Below are positions 19,601-27,550 of a stretch of DNA of 57,146 bases, one piece after another. Source of the stretch: an uncultured Algibacter sp. (lineage in GTDB: Bacteria > Bacteroidota > Bacteroidia > Flavobacteriales > Flavobacteriaceae); assembly GCF_947495675.1 (NCBI RefSeq), contig NZ_CANLZX010000023.1, positions 1 to 57,146 on the forward strand, written 5' to 3'. Below the pieces are notes generated by a model that was not told the origin of the DNA, searched no databases, and saw only the letters and a program-made list of their open reading frames with translations. Every line of letters begins with the position of its first letter. Positions within the stretch are counted from its first letter, which is position 1. A program made the translations under genes and the position numbers.

Positions 19601-21007
19601 GATTTTGATGTGTTATGTGCTAGTAACGTTGGTTATATTCAAGTTAATGCCTTTTTAGATGAAAACAACGATGGCATTTTTAATGGTATAGACACACCTT
19701 TTACAAATGGCTTCTCAACTTACGAAGTGAATAATGATGGTAACATAATAACAGTTAATTCAAATACTGAAAGCTATACAATAGCAAACCTAGATGAAGC
19801 AAATAGTTACGATATTACCTATGAAGTTTATCCTGATTATGAGAATTGTTTCAATATTCCAACAGCTCTTGTTGAAAACATTTCAGTTTTACATGGTAAT
19901 ACGATAAACGTGAATTTCCCGATAACCGAGGCAATGCCTTGCGAAGATTTAGCCGTTTATTTAGTACCTGTAGATTCACCTAGACCAGGGTTTGATACTT
20001 GGTGTGAATTGCGATTGGAGAACGTTGGTTCTTCTGAAATTACAACTGGTACTGTTACTTTTCAACATGATGCTTTAGTAAATTATGTATCTTCAAATTC
20101 CATTGGAACGGGGCTTACTATAACACCTACAGGAACGGGTGTAACAATTGATTTTACCAATTTATTACCAGAAGAAACCAAAACCGTTATGGTTTTACTT
20201 CATACCCCAACTAGTGTATCATTGGGTGAATTAGTAACACATAATTTAGAATATACAACCGCATCAAACGATATTATTACGGCTAACAATACATCAACAG
20301 TAACACTTGAAGTTATTGGTTCTTACGACCCTAATGATATTATAGAATCTCACGGTAGAGAAATTGTTTACGATGATTTTATTACTTCTGATGAGTATTT
20401 ATATTACACCATCAGGTTTCAAAATGTAGGAACTGCCGAAGCCATAACAGTACGTATAGAAAACACCATAAATGCGCTATTAGATATTAGCACCATGCAA
20501 ATGCTTAGTTCGAGTCATGATTATGTGATGGTACAAAATGGCAACCAGTTAACATGGACTTTTGATAATATAAACTTACCAGCCCAATCGCAAGACGATT
20601 TAGGTAGTAACGGTTATGTATATCTTAAAATAAAACCAACAGCAGGTTACAATGTAGGTACCTTAATACCAGATTCTGCAGAGATTTATTTTGATTTTAA
20701 TGCTCCAGTTATAACAAACACTTTTATAACGGAGTATGTAAATACATTATCGGTATCTCAATTTAATACTAATACATTTTCATTATACCCAAATCCGGTA
20801 AAAGAGGCTGTAAATATTAAATTAAATAGTGCTTTAAGTGGCAATGTTTTTGTTGAAATTGTAGATGTTCAAGGTAAAATTATTTTACAAGACAGGCTTA
20901 GTAAAACACTTCAAATTAACGTTTTAAATTTTGAACCAGGACTCTATTTTGTTAAGCTTAAACATGATCATGGTGAATTTATCAAGAAGCTGATAATAAA
21001 AAAGTAA
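16673..21007 (+). CDS. Large secreted protein with type IX secretion sorting tail
   Basis: 1444 residues. It has a signal peptide (about 1-19, ending Y-S-Q). Roughly ten tandem modules of 80-100 residues each end in phrases such as Q-T-I-Y-V-R-L or V-Y-A-R-A. At least four modules begin C-D-D/T-x-x-D-G-F/I-x-x-F, a calcium-loop-like D-x-D-x-D-G pattern. At about 1220-1365 lies a DUF11/DUF7619-type region with the G-S-Y-D-P-N-D motif. The last 75 residues are a type A Por-secretion tail (S-L-Y-P-N-P-V ... K-L-I-I-K-K) that directs export by the T9SS and cell-surface anchoring. Adhesin or surface-layer roles are usual guesses; the substrate is unknown. Confidence 0.85.
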   Translation: MKKKLLCLVALLVAVLSYSQIANKPNDYIICDTDDDGFAQFDFDTVITPQVLGTQDPQDLVLTYYASLNDFNNNINPIANTSNYTNTYRYQTIYVRLENTSMGTFATTSFIILAEIKPIFNTNLVAEICGDSTVFGKNINAVEYNGAITNDNADFLYTYTYYETQEDADADINAIADPSNYNNFNNLFVFYLRATSKFLGCYYETTSFELHEYVPYLNNTDALELCGTTDTATFNLELNHVLNETTDQVVTYHASSSDAYNNINALPFNYQNTINPQTIYIRATLNDSPSGIITDCYDVKPLDLVVNTGTPVTANVIGDIAICGSELNYDLTQNEAAITGGQTGTTISYYNSLEYLLQSFEPITNPNNVTLNEFGTNTYYVRVNADASNCFNTTEINVTVQSDLALDAASLNNCDNSLDYDLQLAISQINNAFDSNITFHLTEADGLSNSNAIANINTYTASSNNQTLFSRGLISDTCYGVGTVELISNNTPTANTIPTQNLCGFPQEHDITIIESAIIGSQTDVSISYFTTLADLQSNLNPITNATTFNFDNAGTYTFYVRVDSDLTDCYSYVEIEFLVGDNFDTYDTYLSKCDDDFDGISTFNLEEALQYITIETGLTMTFFESIEDAQVNTNVITNPENYTNTTPDVQVVYARAEHISGCVNIQQLYLLVSAIEPVTSVSSLDTCDDNYNDGFAEFTLSDIQNEVLGNNLTGDFFVTYFENLTDAENYTNQLPVTYTNTTANQQTIYARTEWQYDIDCYYVVPVELNVISTPATTIRSNLQLFGCDENNDGIVVFHLDSIVDDILNGTPDTEIKFYRILAESLDESNALTSPYYTPGTIWAKATNSSGCATAVQLELVVEDCPEFVTCGTTVNTTYCYTENDTTEFRFKSTDGSPLVVVFNAGQIEYGYDVLNVIDSDGATNLNTVTPWGNVNAGGDVGDVSGLNFTSSGDRLTIIINSDDIISCSDEGYTSLDFDVLCASNVGYIQVNAFLDENNDGIFNGIDTPFTNGFSTYEVNNDGNIITVNSNTESYTIANLDEANSYDITYEVYPDYENCFNIPTALVENISVLHGNTINVNFPITEAMPCEDLAVYLVPVDSPRPGFDTWCELRLENVGSSEITTGTVTFQHDALVNYVSSNSIGTGLTITPTGTGVTIDFTNLLPEETKTVMVLLHTPTSVSLGELVTHNLEYTTASNDIITANNTSTVTLEVIGSYDPNDIIESHGREIVYDDFITSDEYLYYTIRFQNVGTAEAITVRIENTINALLDISTMQMLSSSHDYVMVQNGNQLTWTFDNINLPAQSQDDLGSNGYVYLKIKPTAGYNVGTLIPDSAEIYFDFNAPVITNTFITEYVNTLSVSQFNTNTFSLYPNPVKEAVNIKLNSALSGNVFVEIVDVQGKIILQDRLSKTLQINVLNFEPGLYFVKLKHDHGEFIKKLIIKK

Positions 21008-21092
21008 AATATAAAATGAAAGCTTCAATTTACGCTGAAGATTTATTGTATAAGAAACTTTGTTAGTTAAAACCTAAACCTTTGTAAACACA

Positions 21093-21179
21093 ACCCGCGT
21101 TAGGGATTGAACGGCATGTTTGAACTCCCTGACGCAGGAAGGAGTGAGTAGTGAAAGCACGACCCTTGTGGTAACGTGC
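21093..21179 (+). repeat. Dispersed intergenic element, copy 2
   Basis: CCCGCGTTAGGGATTGAACGG, a hairpin ACTCC...GGAGT, then GTGAAAGCACGACCC and GGTAACGTGC. The ends CGCGTTA and TAACGTG can pair. It lies between the T9SS gene and truA; 21008-21092 contains only a weak CTTCA/TGAAG hairpin. Confidence 0.7.
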
Positions 21180-21234
21180 AAATCATTTAATATTTAATTA
21201 AGATTCTGCTTTTTTTAGGCCCGCCAAATCTAGT

Positions 21235-21242
21235 TATCTTTG
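21235..21242 (+). promoter_or_regulatory. -7 element of the truA operon
   Basis: TATCTTTG, a full TAnnTTTG match, 20 nt before the TTG start of truA. This supports that start. Confidence 0.5.
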
Positions 21243-21262
21243 CTTTTTGAAAAACTAACGAA

Positions 21263-22006
21263 TTGCGATATTTTATTGAACTTTCTTATAATGGTAAAGG
21301 GTATCATGGTTGGCAAAATCAACCAAATGCAATAACTGTTCAGGAAGTTGTTGAGAAAGCTTTATCAACTTTGCTAAATGAGCCTGTCTCTATAATGGGG
21401 GCCGGACGTACCGATGCTGGTGTGCATGCAACGCAAATGTTTGCTCATTTTGATACAGATACTGTTTTTAACACACCTAATTTAATTTTTAAATTAAATT
21501 CTTTTTTGCCTGCCGATATTGCAATTCATGATATTTTTAAAGTGAAACCTGATGTGCATGCCCGTTTTCATGCTTTGAGTAGAGCGTATTTGTACCGCGT
21601 GGCTGTTAAGAAAAACGTGTTTAACGTTGATAGTTGTTTTTATGTTAAGCATGGTTTGGATGTTGATAAAATGAACGAAGCTTCCAAAATTTTATTGGAG
21701 TATAAAGATTTTCAATGTTTTTCGAAAAGTAATACAGATGTAAAAACGTATAATTGTGATATTGTACAAGCAGAATGGCTAGTTAAGGATGATGAGTTAC
21801 ATTTTGTTATTAAAGCTAATAGATTTTTAAGAAATATGGTGAGAGCCATTGTAGGAACCATGATAAATATTGGTTTAGAAAAAATAGAAGTTGAAGAATT
21901 GCATACTATTATAAAATCTAAAAATAGGAGTGAAGCTGGATTTTCGGTCCCGGCTCATGGTTTATTTTTAACACATGTTGAATACCCAAAAGATATACTA
22001 TTATAA
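21263..22006 (+). CDS. truA: tRNA pseudouridine(38-40) synthase TruA
   Basis: 247 residues, normal length. It converts U38-U40 in the anticodon arm of tRNAs to pseudouridine. The catalytic aspartate is Asp51 in G-A-G-R-T-D-A-G-V-H-A. The R-F-H-A and R-A-Y-L-Y-R segments and the C-terminal F-L-R-N-M-V-R motif are present. The start is TTG, chosen because the protein begins directly with the conserved M-R-Y-F-I-E-L-S-Y-N-G strand and a -7 element lies 20 nt upstream. The stop codon abuts the ATG of the ABC exporter gene. Confidence 0.96.
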   Translation: MRYFIELSYNGKGYHGWQNQPNAITVQEVVEKALSTLLNEPVSIMGAGRTDAGVHATQMFAHFDTDTVFNTPNLIFKLNSFLPADIAIHDIFKVKPDVHARFHALSRAYLYRVAVKKNVFNVDSCFYVKHGLDVDKMNEASKILLEYKDFQCFSKSNTDVKTYNCDIVQAEWLVKDDELHFVIKANRFLRNMVRAIVGTMINIGLEKIEVEELHTIIKSKNRSEAGFSVPAHGLFLTHVEYPKDILL

Positions 22007-23776
22007 ATGAGTAATAAGAAAGAAAGCATATTTGATTTTAAACTTTTTAAGCGCCTTTTTGAGTACATAAAGCCTTATAAAGTGGTTTTCTTTGGACTAA
22101 TTTTATTGGTAGTTTTATTGGCTGTTTTTAGTGCCGCAACACCATATATAACTAAATATGCTATTGATGATAGTATTACAAATAAAATTGAAAAAGACTT
22201 TTTGTTTTACATTATTTTAATGCTTGGTGTTTTAATTTTTCAAACAATTTTTCAATTATTATTTATCTATTATGCGGCATGGTTAGGGCAAAATTTGGTT
22301 CAAGATGTACGTGTGAAACTCTTTAATCATTTACTGCGTTTTAAAATGAAGTATTATGATAATTCTTCGGTTGGTTTATTAATAACACGTGCTGTAACAG
22401 ATATGGAACGTATTGCCGATATTTTTGGTCAAGGTTTATTCATGATTTTTAAAGATTTATTAGCTATGGCTGTTGTTTTTGGAGTTATGGTTTACTTGAA
22501 TTTTAAGTTAAGTGGTATTGTTTTTATAATGATGCCTTTATTACTTTATGCTACCCGCATTTTCCAGAAGTATATGAAAAAAGCTTTTGAGGAAGTGCGT
22601 ACAGAAGTTTCTAACCTAAATAGTTTTGTGCAAGAGCGTTTAACAGGTATGAAAATTTTGCAGTTATTTACTCGTGAAGATTTAGAATTAAAGAATTTTA
22701 AGGCTATTAATGAACGCCATAAAAAAGGCTGGGTTAAAACAGTTTGGTATAACTCTATATTTTTTCCGTTGGCCGATTTATCATCGTCAATTACTATTGG
22801 TTTAGTAGCTTGGTATGGTGGTTTAAATGTGGTTTTACAAAATAGTTCAGTATCTCAAGGTGATTTAGTGGCATTTATCATGTTTGTACCCATGTTATTT
22901 AGACCGTTACGCCAAATAGCAGATAAGTTTAACACTTTACAAATGGGAATGGTAGCAGCAACAAGAGTGTTTAAAATAATTGATACCACCTCTCAAATAG
23001 ATGATTTAGGAACACATGTAGCTCAAGCCTTTAACGGTGATATAAAATTTGATAACGTTCATTTTAGTTATGTTGAAGATGAAGAAGTGCTTAAAGGTAT
23101 TTCTTTTGATGTTAAAGCAGGAGAAACAGTTGCCATTGTTGGTGCTACTGGTGCAGGCAAATCGACTATTATTAATTTACTGAATCGTTTTTATGAAATT
23201 GGTGATGGTGTCATTTCTGTTGATGGTATAAATATAAAAGATGTGACTTTATCATCGTTAAGAACTCAAATTGCCGTGGTATTGCAAGATGTGTTTTTGT
23301 TTGCTGATACTATTTTGAATAATATTACACTTGATCATCCTGAGATTACTGAAGATCAAGTTTATCAAGCAGCCAAAGATATTGGTATTCATGATTTTAT
23401 TATGACATTGCCAGAGGGTTACCATTATAATGTTAAAGAGCGTGGTGTAATGCTATCTTCAGGGCAACGTCAATTAATTTCCTTTTTAAGAGCGTATGTA
23501 ACTAACCCTAGTATTTTGGTTTTAGATGAAGCAACATCATCTGTAGATTCATATTCAGAACAACTCATTCAAAATGCAACTGATAAAATCACAAATGGTA
23601 GAACATCAATTGTTATAGCTCACAGATTAGCAACCATTAAAAAAGCAGATAAGATTATTGTTATGGACGCTGGTAAAATTGTAGAACAAGGTACACATAA
23701 TGAGTTGCTTAAAAAAGAAAACGGATTTTATAGAAACTTATATGAAGTTCAGTTTTTACAAGAAGAAGTAGCGTAG
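22007..23776 (+). CDS. ABC exporter, fused membrane and ATPase domains (MsbA/MDR type)
   Basis: 589 residues. Six transmembrane helices lie in about 1-320 and the ATPase domain in about 340-585. Walker A is G-A-T-G-A-G-K-S-T. The signature is L-S-S-G-Q-R-Q, with Ser replacing the first Gly of LSGGQ. Walker B is I-L-V-L-D-E-A-T-S-S-V-D, and the H-loop is I-A-H-R-L. The half-transporter dimerises in the inner membrane to export lipids or drugs; the substrate is unknown. It starts immediately after the truA stop, so it is translationally coupled. Confidence 0.9.
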   Translation: MSNKKESIFDFKLFKRLFEYIKPYKVVFFGLILLVVLLAVFSAATPYITKYAIDDSITNKIEKDFLFYIILMLGVLIFQTIFQLLFIYYAAWLGQNLVQDVRVKLFNHLLRFKMKYYDNSSVGLLITRAVTDMERIADIFGQGLFMIFKDLLAMAVVFGVMVYLNFKLSGIVFIMMPLLLYATRIFQKYMKKAFEEVRTEVSNLNSFVQERLTGMKILQLFTREDLELKNFKAINERHKKGWVKTVWYNSIFFPLADLSSSITIGLVAWYGGLNVVLQNSSVSQGDLVAFIMFVPMLFRPLRQIADKFNTLQMGMVAATRVFKIIDTTSQIDDLGTHVAQAFNGDIKFDNVHFSYVEDEEVLKGISFDVKAGETVAIVGATGAGKSTIINLLNRFYEIGDGVISVDGINIKDVTLSSLRTQIAVVLQDVFLFADTILNNITLDHPEITEDQVYQAAKDIGIHDFIMTLPEGYHYNVKERGVMLSSGQRQLISFLRAYVTNPSILVLDEATSSVDSYSEQLIQNATDKITNGRTSIVIAHRLATIKKADKIIVMDAGKIVEQGTHNELLKKENGFYRNLYEVQFLQEEVA

Positions 23777-23780
23777 TTTA

Positions 23781-24539
23781 CTATAGTAATTTTGTAATTA
23801 ATAAATACACAATCATAATTACAGCTGAAAATATAGAAATTGATACTAGTGACAAAATAGTATATGACAAAGCACGTAAAAAGCTTGACATAAATGAAAT
23901 TTTATAAAGTCTCTTGTACATAATTATCATGTAAAAAAACATGGGAATAGCCAAATAAGTAGATAAACTATTATAATTTACACCTACAGGTAAAGATAAA
24001 AGAACTATAAAAAATGAAACAAAATATAGTTGGGCTGATGCGTAAGAAACAATAACAAAATGCTCTGCAGTATTATATTTTTTTGAATCAATAAAAACTA
24101 ATCTTGAAATTAGGGCATAAATAGGTATTGAAATTATTGTTATCAATCCTTGGTAATCATAAATGTATTTCATGATGGTTTGCATATCAAATACACCATC
24201 TTTTGTTTCCTTATTAAATGAAATATTTAATAGTTCTGGAAAGAATTTTTTCAAAATAAAAAATTGTAAACCTATTAATGTTAAAGTTAATCCAAGATAT
24301 GGTATCACATTAATATATTTTTTTCTGAAACCATTTATGTAGCTATTTATAACATTTTCTGGTTTAGTAAATAAGACTTTAATTGTTTTTATAAGCTTGT
24401 TATCGATACTTAAAAACTCGTAAAAAAAATTTAAAATAAATGACTTTACAGTCAATCGTTTAAAATCTATTTTTTCTCCACAATAAGAACAGAAGTTAGT
24501 ATTAGTAATAGTTTGTTTATTACAGTTTCTGCAAGTCAT
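23781..24539 (-). CDS. DUF3667 membrane protein with N-terminal zinc ribbon
   Basis: 252 residues. Two CxxC pairs at the N terminus (C-R-N-C and C-S-Y-C-G, about residues 3-19) form a probable zinc ribbon. About five transmembrane helices follow after an amphipathic segment (L-T-V-K-S-F-I-L-N-F-F-Y-E-F) that is typical of DUF3667. Function unknown. Its start overlaps the stop of the diadenylate cyclase gene by one base (TAATG), so the two are probably co-expressed. It converges on the ABC exporter gene with only 4 bp between. Confidence 0.8.
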   Translation of the reverse strand: MTCRNCNKQTITNTNFCSYCGEKIDFKRLTVKSFILNFFYEFLSIDNKLIKTIKVLFTKPENVINSYINGFRKKYINVIPYLGLTLTLIGLQFFILKKFFPELLNISFNKETKDGVFDMQTIMKYIYDYQGLITIISIPIYALISRLVFIDSKKYNTAEHFVIVSYASAQLYFVSFFIVLLSLPVGVNYNSLSTYLAIPMFFYMIIMYKRLYKISFMSSFLRALSYTILSLVSISIFSAVIMIVYLLITKLL

Positions 24540-25324
24540 TATGCTAAATCCTTTTTTATCATAGTATTAAGCTCGGTTGAGTCTTCAAAAACAACAAATT
24601 CACCATCTTTAAAATAGGAAATATGTCCAGTTTCTTCACTAACCACTAAGGCCAAAGCATCTGTTTTTTCGGTAACACCAATTGCTGCTCTGTGTCGTAA
24701 ACCAAAACGTTGTGGAATGTTTTTTTCGTTATTTACAGGAAGAATAACACGCGTAGCTTTTACAATATTATTACTAACCACAATAGCGCCATCATGTAAC
24801 GGGCTGTTTTTAAAAAATATACTTTCTATAATGGGCTGGGTGACTTTTATATTCATCTCGTCACCAGATTGCATTAAGAAATCTAAATTGTTGTTACGTT
24901 CAAAAACAATAAGCGCCCCAGTTTTAGACATAGACATTTTGTTGCATGCTGAAATTACAGCATCAACATCAGTTGTGTCACTTGTTTCTGTTTTTAAGAA
25001 ATTTATTTGCTGAAAAAATTTACCTCGTGAGCCTAAATTTGTTGAACCTACCATCAATAAAAATTTCCTAATTTCTGGTTGGAAGACGACAATTAAAGCA
25101 ATAATACCAACCTTCATAAAACCACCAAAAATTCCTGTTAGGAGTTCCATGTTTAAGAAATCGGTTAATCTCCAAGCCCCATAAATAATTATAATACCTA
25201 TAAAAATATTAATGGCAACTGTGCCTTTTATTAACCTGTAAACATAGTAGAGTAATAGTGCTACTAAAATAACATCTATAATATCTACAACAGTAAACTT
25301 TAAAAGGTCTTTAAAAATATCCAA
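24539..25324 (-). CDS. cdaA: Diadenylate cyclase CdaA/DacA
   Basis: 261 residues. Three N-terminal transmembrane helices (about 10-80) precede a cytoplasmic DAC domain. The catalytic motifs D-G-A (in S-P-L-H-D-G-A-I-V-V) and R-H-R (in G-L-R-H-R-A-A-I-G) are intact. It makes cyclic di-AMP from two ATP. It shares direction with folP and a lipoprotein gene upstream; the folP-cdaA neighbourhood is common in Bacteroidota. The GlmM/CdaR partners are not here. Confidence 0.94.
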   Translation of the reverse strand: MDIFKDLLKFTVVDIIDVILVALLLYYVYRLIKGTVAINIFIGIIIIYGAWRLTDFLNMELLTGIFGGFMKVGIIALIVVFQPEIRKFLLMVGSTNLGSRGKFFQQINFLKTETSDTTDVDAVISACNKMSMSKTGALIVFERNNNLDFLMQSGDEMNIKVTQPIIESIFFKNSPLHDGAIVVSNNIVKATRVILPVNNEKNIPQRFGLRHRAAIGVTEKTDALALVVSEETGHISYFKDGEFVVFEDSTELNTMIKKDLA

Positions 25325-25359
25325 TAGTAGTGGGTTTTGGTAAATTTAGTAAAAAAGGG

Positions 25360-26022
25360 TTAATTAAAAATAATTTCGTGATTTGATATCTCAATATTTT
25401 CTAAATCTAATTTAGACATTAAAGTCTTTATTGTTATATAATCTTGAAAGCTAAGACTGTCATTAAATTCTAGATACAAAAGGGTTTCTTTTAATTCGAA
25501 AAGTTCCATAATAGTCTTTGCTAATGTTGTTTTTTTTGTTTGTACAACATTATTATCAGATGTTATAATTCTTATATCGTTTTGGTTAAGGAATACAATA
25601 TTAGCGTGGTTGGTTTTTAAGTCGTGATTATAACCTTTTTCGTCTGTAAAATAGGCTATATCTGTAAACTCAATAAAGCCTAAATTATTTATATTGATAT
25701 CATTACAAGTAAAATAGTTTTTAACACCTTCTTTTTTATGACTAGAATTAGCCTTTTTATCTTGCAAGTATTTAATGTGAGGGATAGCTTGTTTTAGTGT
25801 TAAACGTTTATCTACATTAATTAGCCAATTTGTAGTGCTAATAAGGTTTTTTCTGTTTAGTTCTACGCTATCTGCTTTTGATTCATCATAAAATAAATAC
25901 GCATGAGAGACATCTTTTATATCTGTAATTTTGGCATGTTCAATTTGAGGTAATTCAAGCACTTTTTCATTTCCGCAAGAAAATATAATAAGTATAGTAA
26001 TCAGTAAAATAAATTTTTTCAT
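25360..26022 (-). CDS. Hypothetical lipoprotein between folP and cdaA
   Basis: 220 residues. The signal peptide ends in I-I-F-S-C (Cys at about 16), a clear lipobox. The body has no domain I recognise. It includes H-A-Y-L-F-Y-D-E-S-K near the start and an acidic C-terminal half. It lies 2 bp after the folP stop and 35 bp before cdaA, so it is within one operon. The function is unknown; its fixed place between folP and cdaA is its only clue. Confidence 0.7.
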   Translation of the reverse strand: MKKFILLITILIIFSCGNEKVLELPQIEHAKITDIKDVSHAYLFYDESKADSVELNRKNLISTTNWLINVDKRLTLKQAIPHIKYLQDKKANSSHKKEGVKNYFTCNDININNLGFIEFTDIAYFTDEKGYNHDLKTNHANIVFLNQNDIRIITSDNNVVQTKKTTLAKTIMELFELKETLLYLEFNDSLSFQDYITIKTLMSKLDLENIEISNHEIIFN

Positions 26023-26024
26023 TT

Positions 26025-26849
26025 TTAACCTTTTAAAGACCTAACTAGTGTTATACATTCCAAAGCTTCCTTAACATCATGAACTCTTAAAATTGAAGCA
26101 CCTTTTTGTAAAGCTATTGTATTTAAAACCGATGTGCCGTTTAAAGCTTCTTTCGCTGAGGTTTTTAAAGTTTTATAAATCATAGATTTTCTTGAAACCC
26201 CAACAAGTATAGGGTTTTCAATCATATTAAACAATTCTAGTTTATTTAATAATTCAAAATTTTGTTCTAAATTTTTAGCGAATCCAAAACCAGGGTCAAT
26301 AATTAAATCATTAATACCTAATGCTTTAGCAGCGGCAATTCTTTCAGTAAAATAAAATATAACCTCTTTAACCAAATTGTCATAATGGGTTTGTTGTTGC
26401 ATGGTTTGAGGTGTACCTCGCATATGCATCATAATATATGGCACCTTTAATTTAGCAATAGTTTGCAACATATTGTCGTCTAATAATCCAGCAGAAATAT
26501 CATTAATCATACATGCGCCTGCTTCAATAGTTTGTTTTGCTACGTTACTTCTAAACGTATCAATTGAAAGTAAGATGTCTGGGAATTCTTTTAATACTAA
26601 TGCAACTATGGGTAGTATACGTTTTAATTCATCAGCTTCACTAACATGATCTGCATTTGGACGAGAACTGTAGGCTCCAACATCAATAAAAGTTGCGCCT
26701 TGGTTAAGCATTTGTTCAACATGTTTTAAAACTTCTACTTCATTTTTATGTGAGCCGCCATCATAAAAGGAATCGGGTGTTATGTTTAAAATCCCCATTA
26801 CTTTTGGCGATGATAAATCAATAAGTTTGCCTTTACAATTAATAGTCAT
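26025..26849 (-). CDS. folP: Dihydropteroate synthase
   Basis: 274 residues. It condenses 6-hydroxymethyl-dihydropterin diphosphate with p-aminobenzoate in folate synthesis and is the sulfonamide target. The motifs are M-G-I-L-N-I-T-P-D-S-F-Y-D-G-G, D-V-G-A-Y-S-S-R-P, S-I-D-T-F-R, I-N-D-I-S-A-G, D-P-G-F-G-F-A-K and V-S-R-K-S. It is the first gene of the probable folP-lipoprotein-cdaA-DUF3667 unit and is divergent from the DUF1599 gene. Confidence 0.97.
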   Translation of the reverse strand: MTINCKGKLIDLSSPKVMGILNITPDSFYDGGSHKNEVEVLKHVEQMLNQGATFIDVGAYSSRPNADHVSEADELKRILPIVALVLKEFPDILLSIDTFRSNVAKQTIEAGACMINDISAGLLDDNMLQTIAKLKVPYIMMHMRGTPQTMQQQTHYDNLVKEVIFYFTERIAAAKALGINDLIIDPGFGFAKNLEQNFELLNKLELFNMIENPILVGVSRKSMIYKTLKTSAKEALNGTSVLNTIALQKGASILRVHDVKEALECITLVRSLKG

Positions 26850-26953
26850 TTATACAGTTTTGTAAGGTGTTGGTACATAGTTTAAAACTTTAAACCATAA
26901 ACCTTGAAGGTTTTAAATATTTATGCGAAATTTACGCAAAATACAATTTATAA

Positions 26954-27493
26954 ATGCAAGATACTTCAAAACAATACGATGCCGTAATAGATACCTGTAA
27001 AAGTTTATTTATAAAGAAAATGAGTGATTACGGAAGTGCATGGAGAATCCTTAGGTTACCATCATTAACAGATCAAATTTTTATAAAAGCGCAACGAATT
27101 AGAGGTTTACAGCAAAATGAAGTTCAGAAGGTAGATGAAGGGCAGGAAAGTGAATTTATAGGCATTATTAATTATTGTGTTATGGCACTTATTCAATTAG
27201 ATAAAGGTGTTGTAGAACAGCCAGACATGTCTACTAATGAAGCTACAAAATTATACGAAGAAAAAGTAGCTGTTACTAAACAGCTCATGGAAGACAAAAA
27301 TCATGATTATGGTGAGGCTTGGCGCGATATGAGAGTGAGTAGCTTAACAGATTTGATATTACAAAAATTACTTCGTGTAAAACAAATTGAAGACAATAAG
27401 GGCAAAACTTTAGTAAGCGAAGGTATTGATGCTAATTATCAAGACATGATTAATTATGCAGTTTTTGCAATGATTCACTTAAACGAAAAATAA
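26954..27493 (+). CDS. DUF1599 domain protein with internal duplication
   Basis: 179 residues, cytoplasmic. The two halves repeat each other: about 7-60 contains K-M-S-D-Y-G-S-A-W-R-I-L-R-L-P-S-L-T-D-Q, and about 105-158 contains D-K-N-H-D-Y-G-E-A-W-R-D-M-R-V-S-S-L-T-D-L. This is the DUF1599 unit, a Bacteroidota family of unknown role. It is followed 57 bp later by the BT_3928-family gene, a conserved order in this phylum. Confidence 0.88.
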   Translation: MQDTSKQYDAVIDTCKSLFIKKMSDYGSAWRILRLPSLTDQIFIKAQRIRGLQQNEVQKVDEGQESEFIGIINYCVMALIQLDKGVVEQPDMSTNEATKLYEEKVAVTKQLMEDKNHDYGEAWRDMRVSSLTDLILQKLLRVKQIEDNKGKTLVSEGIDANYQDMINYAVFAMIHLNEK

Positions 27494-27550
27494 TTTAAAA
27501 ATGTAATATCACCTTGAGCATAGTCTAAAGGTCTTTTTAAAAAAACAAAT

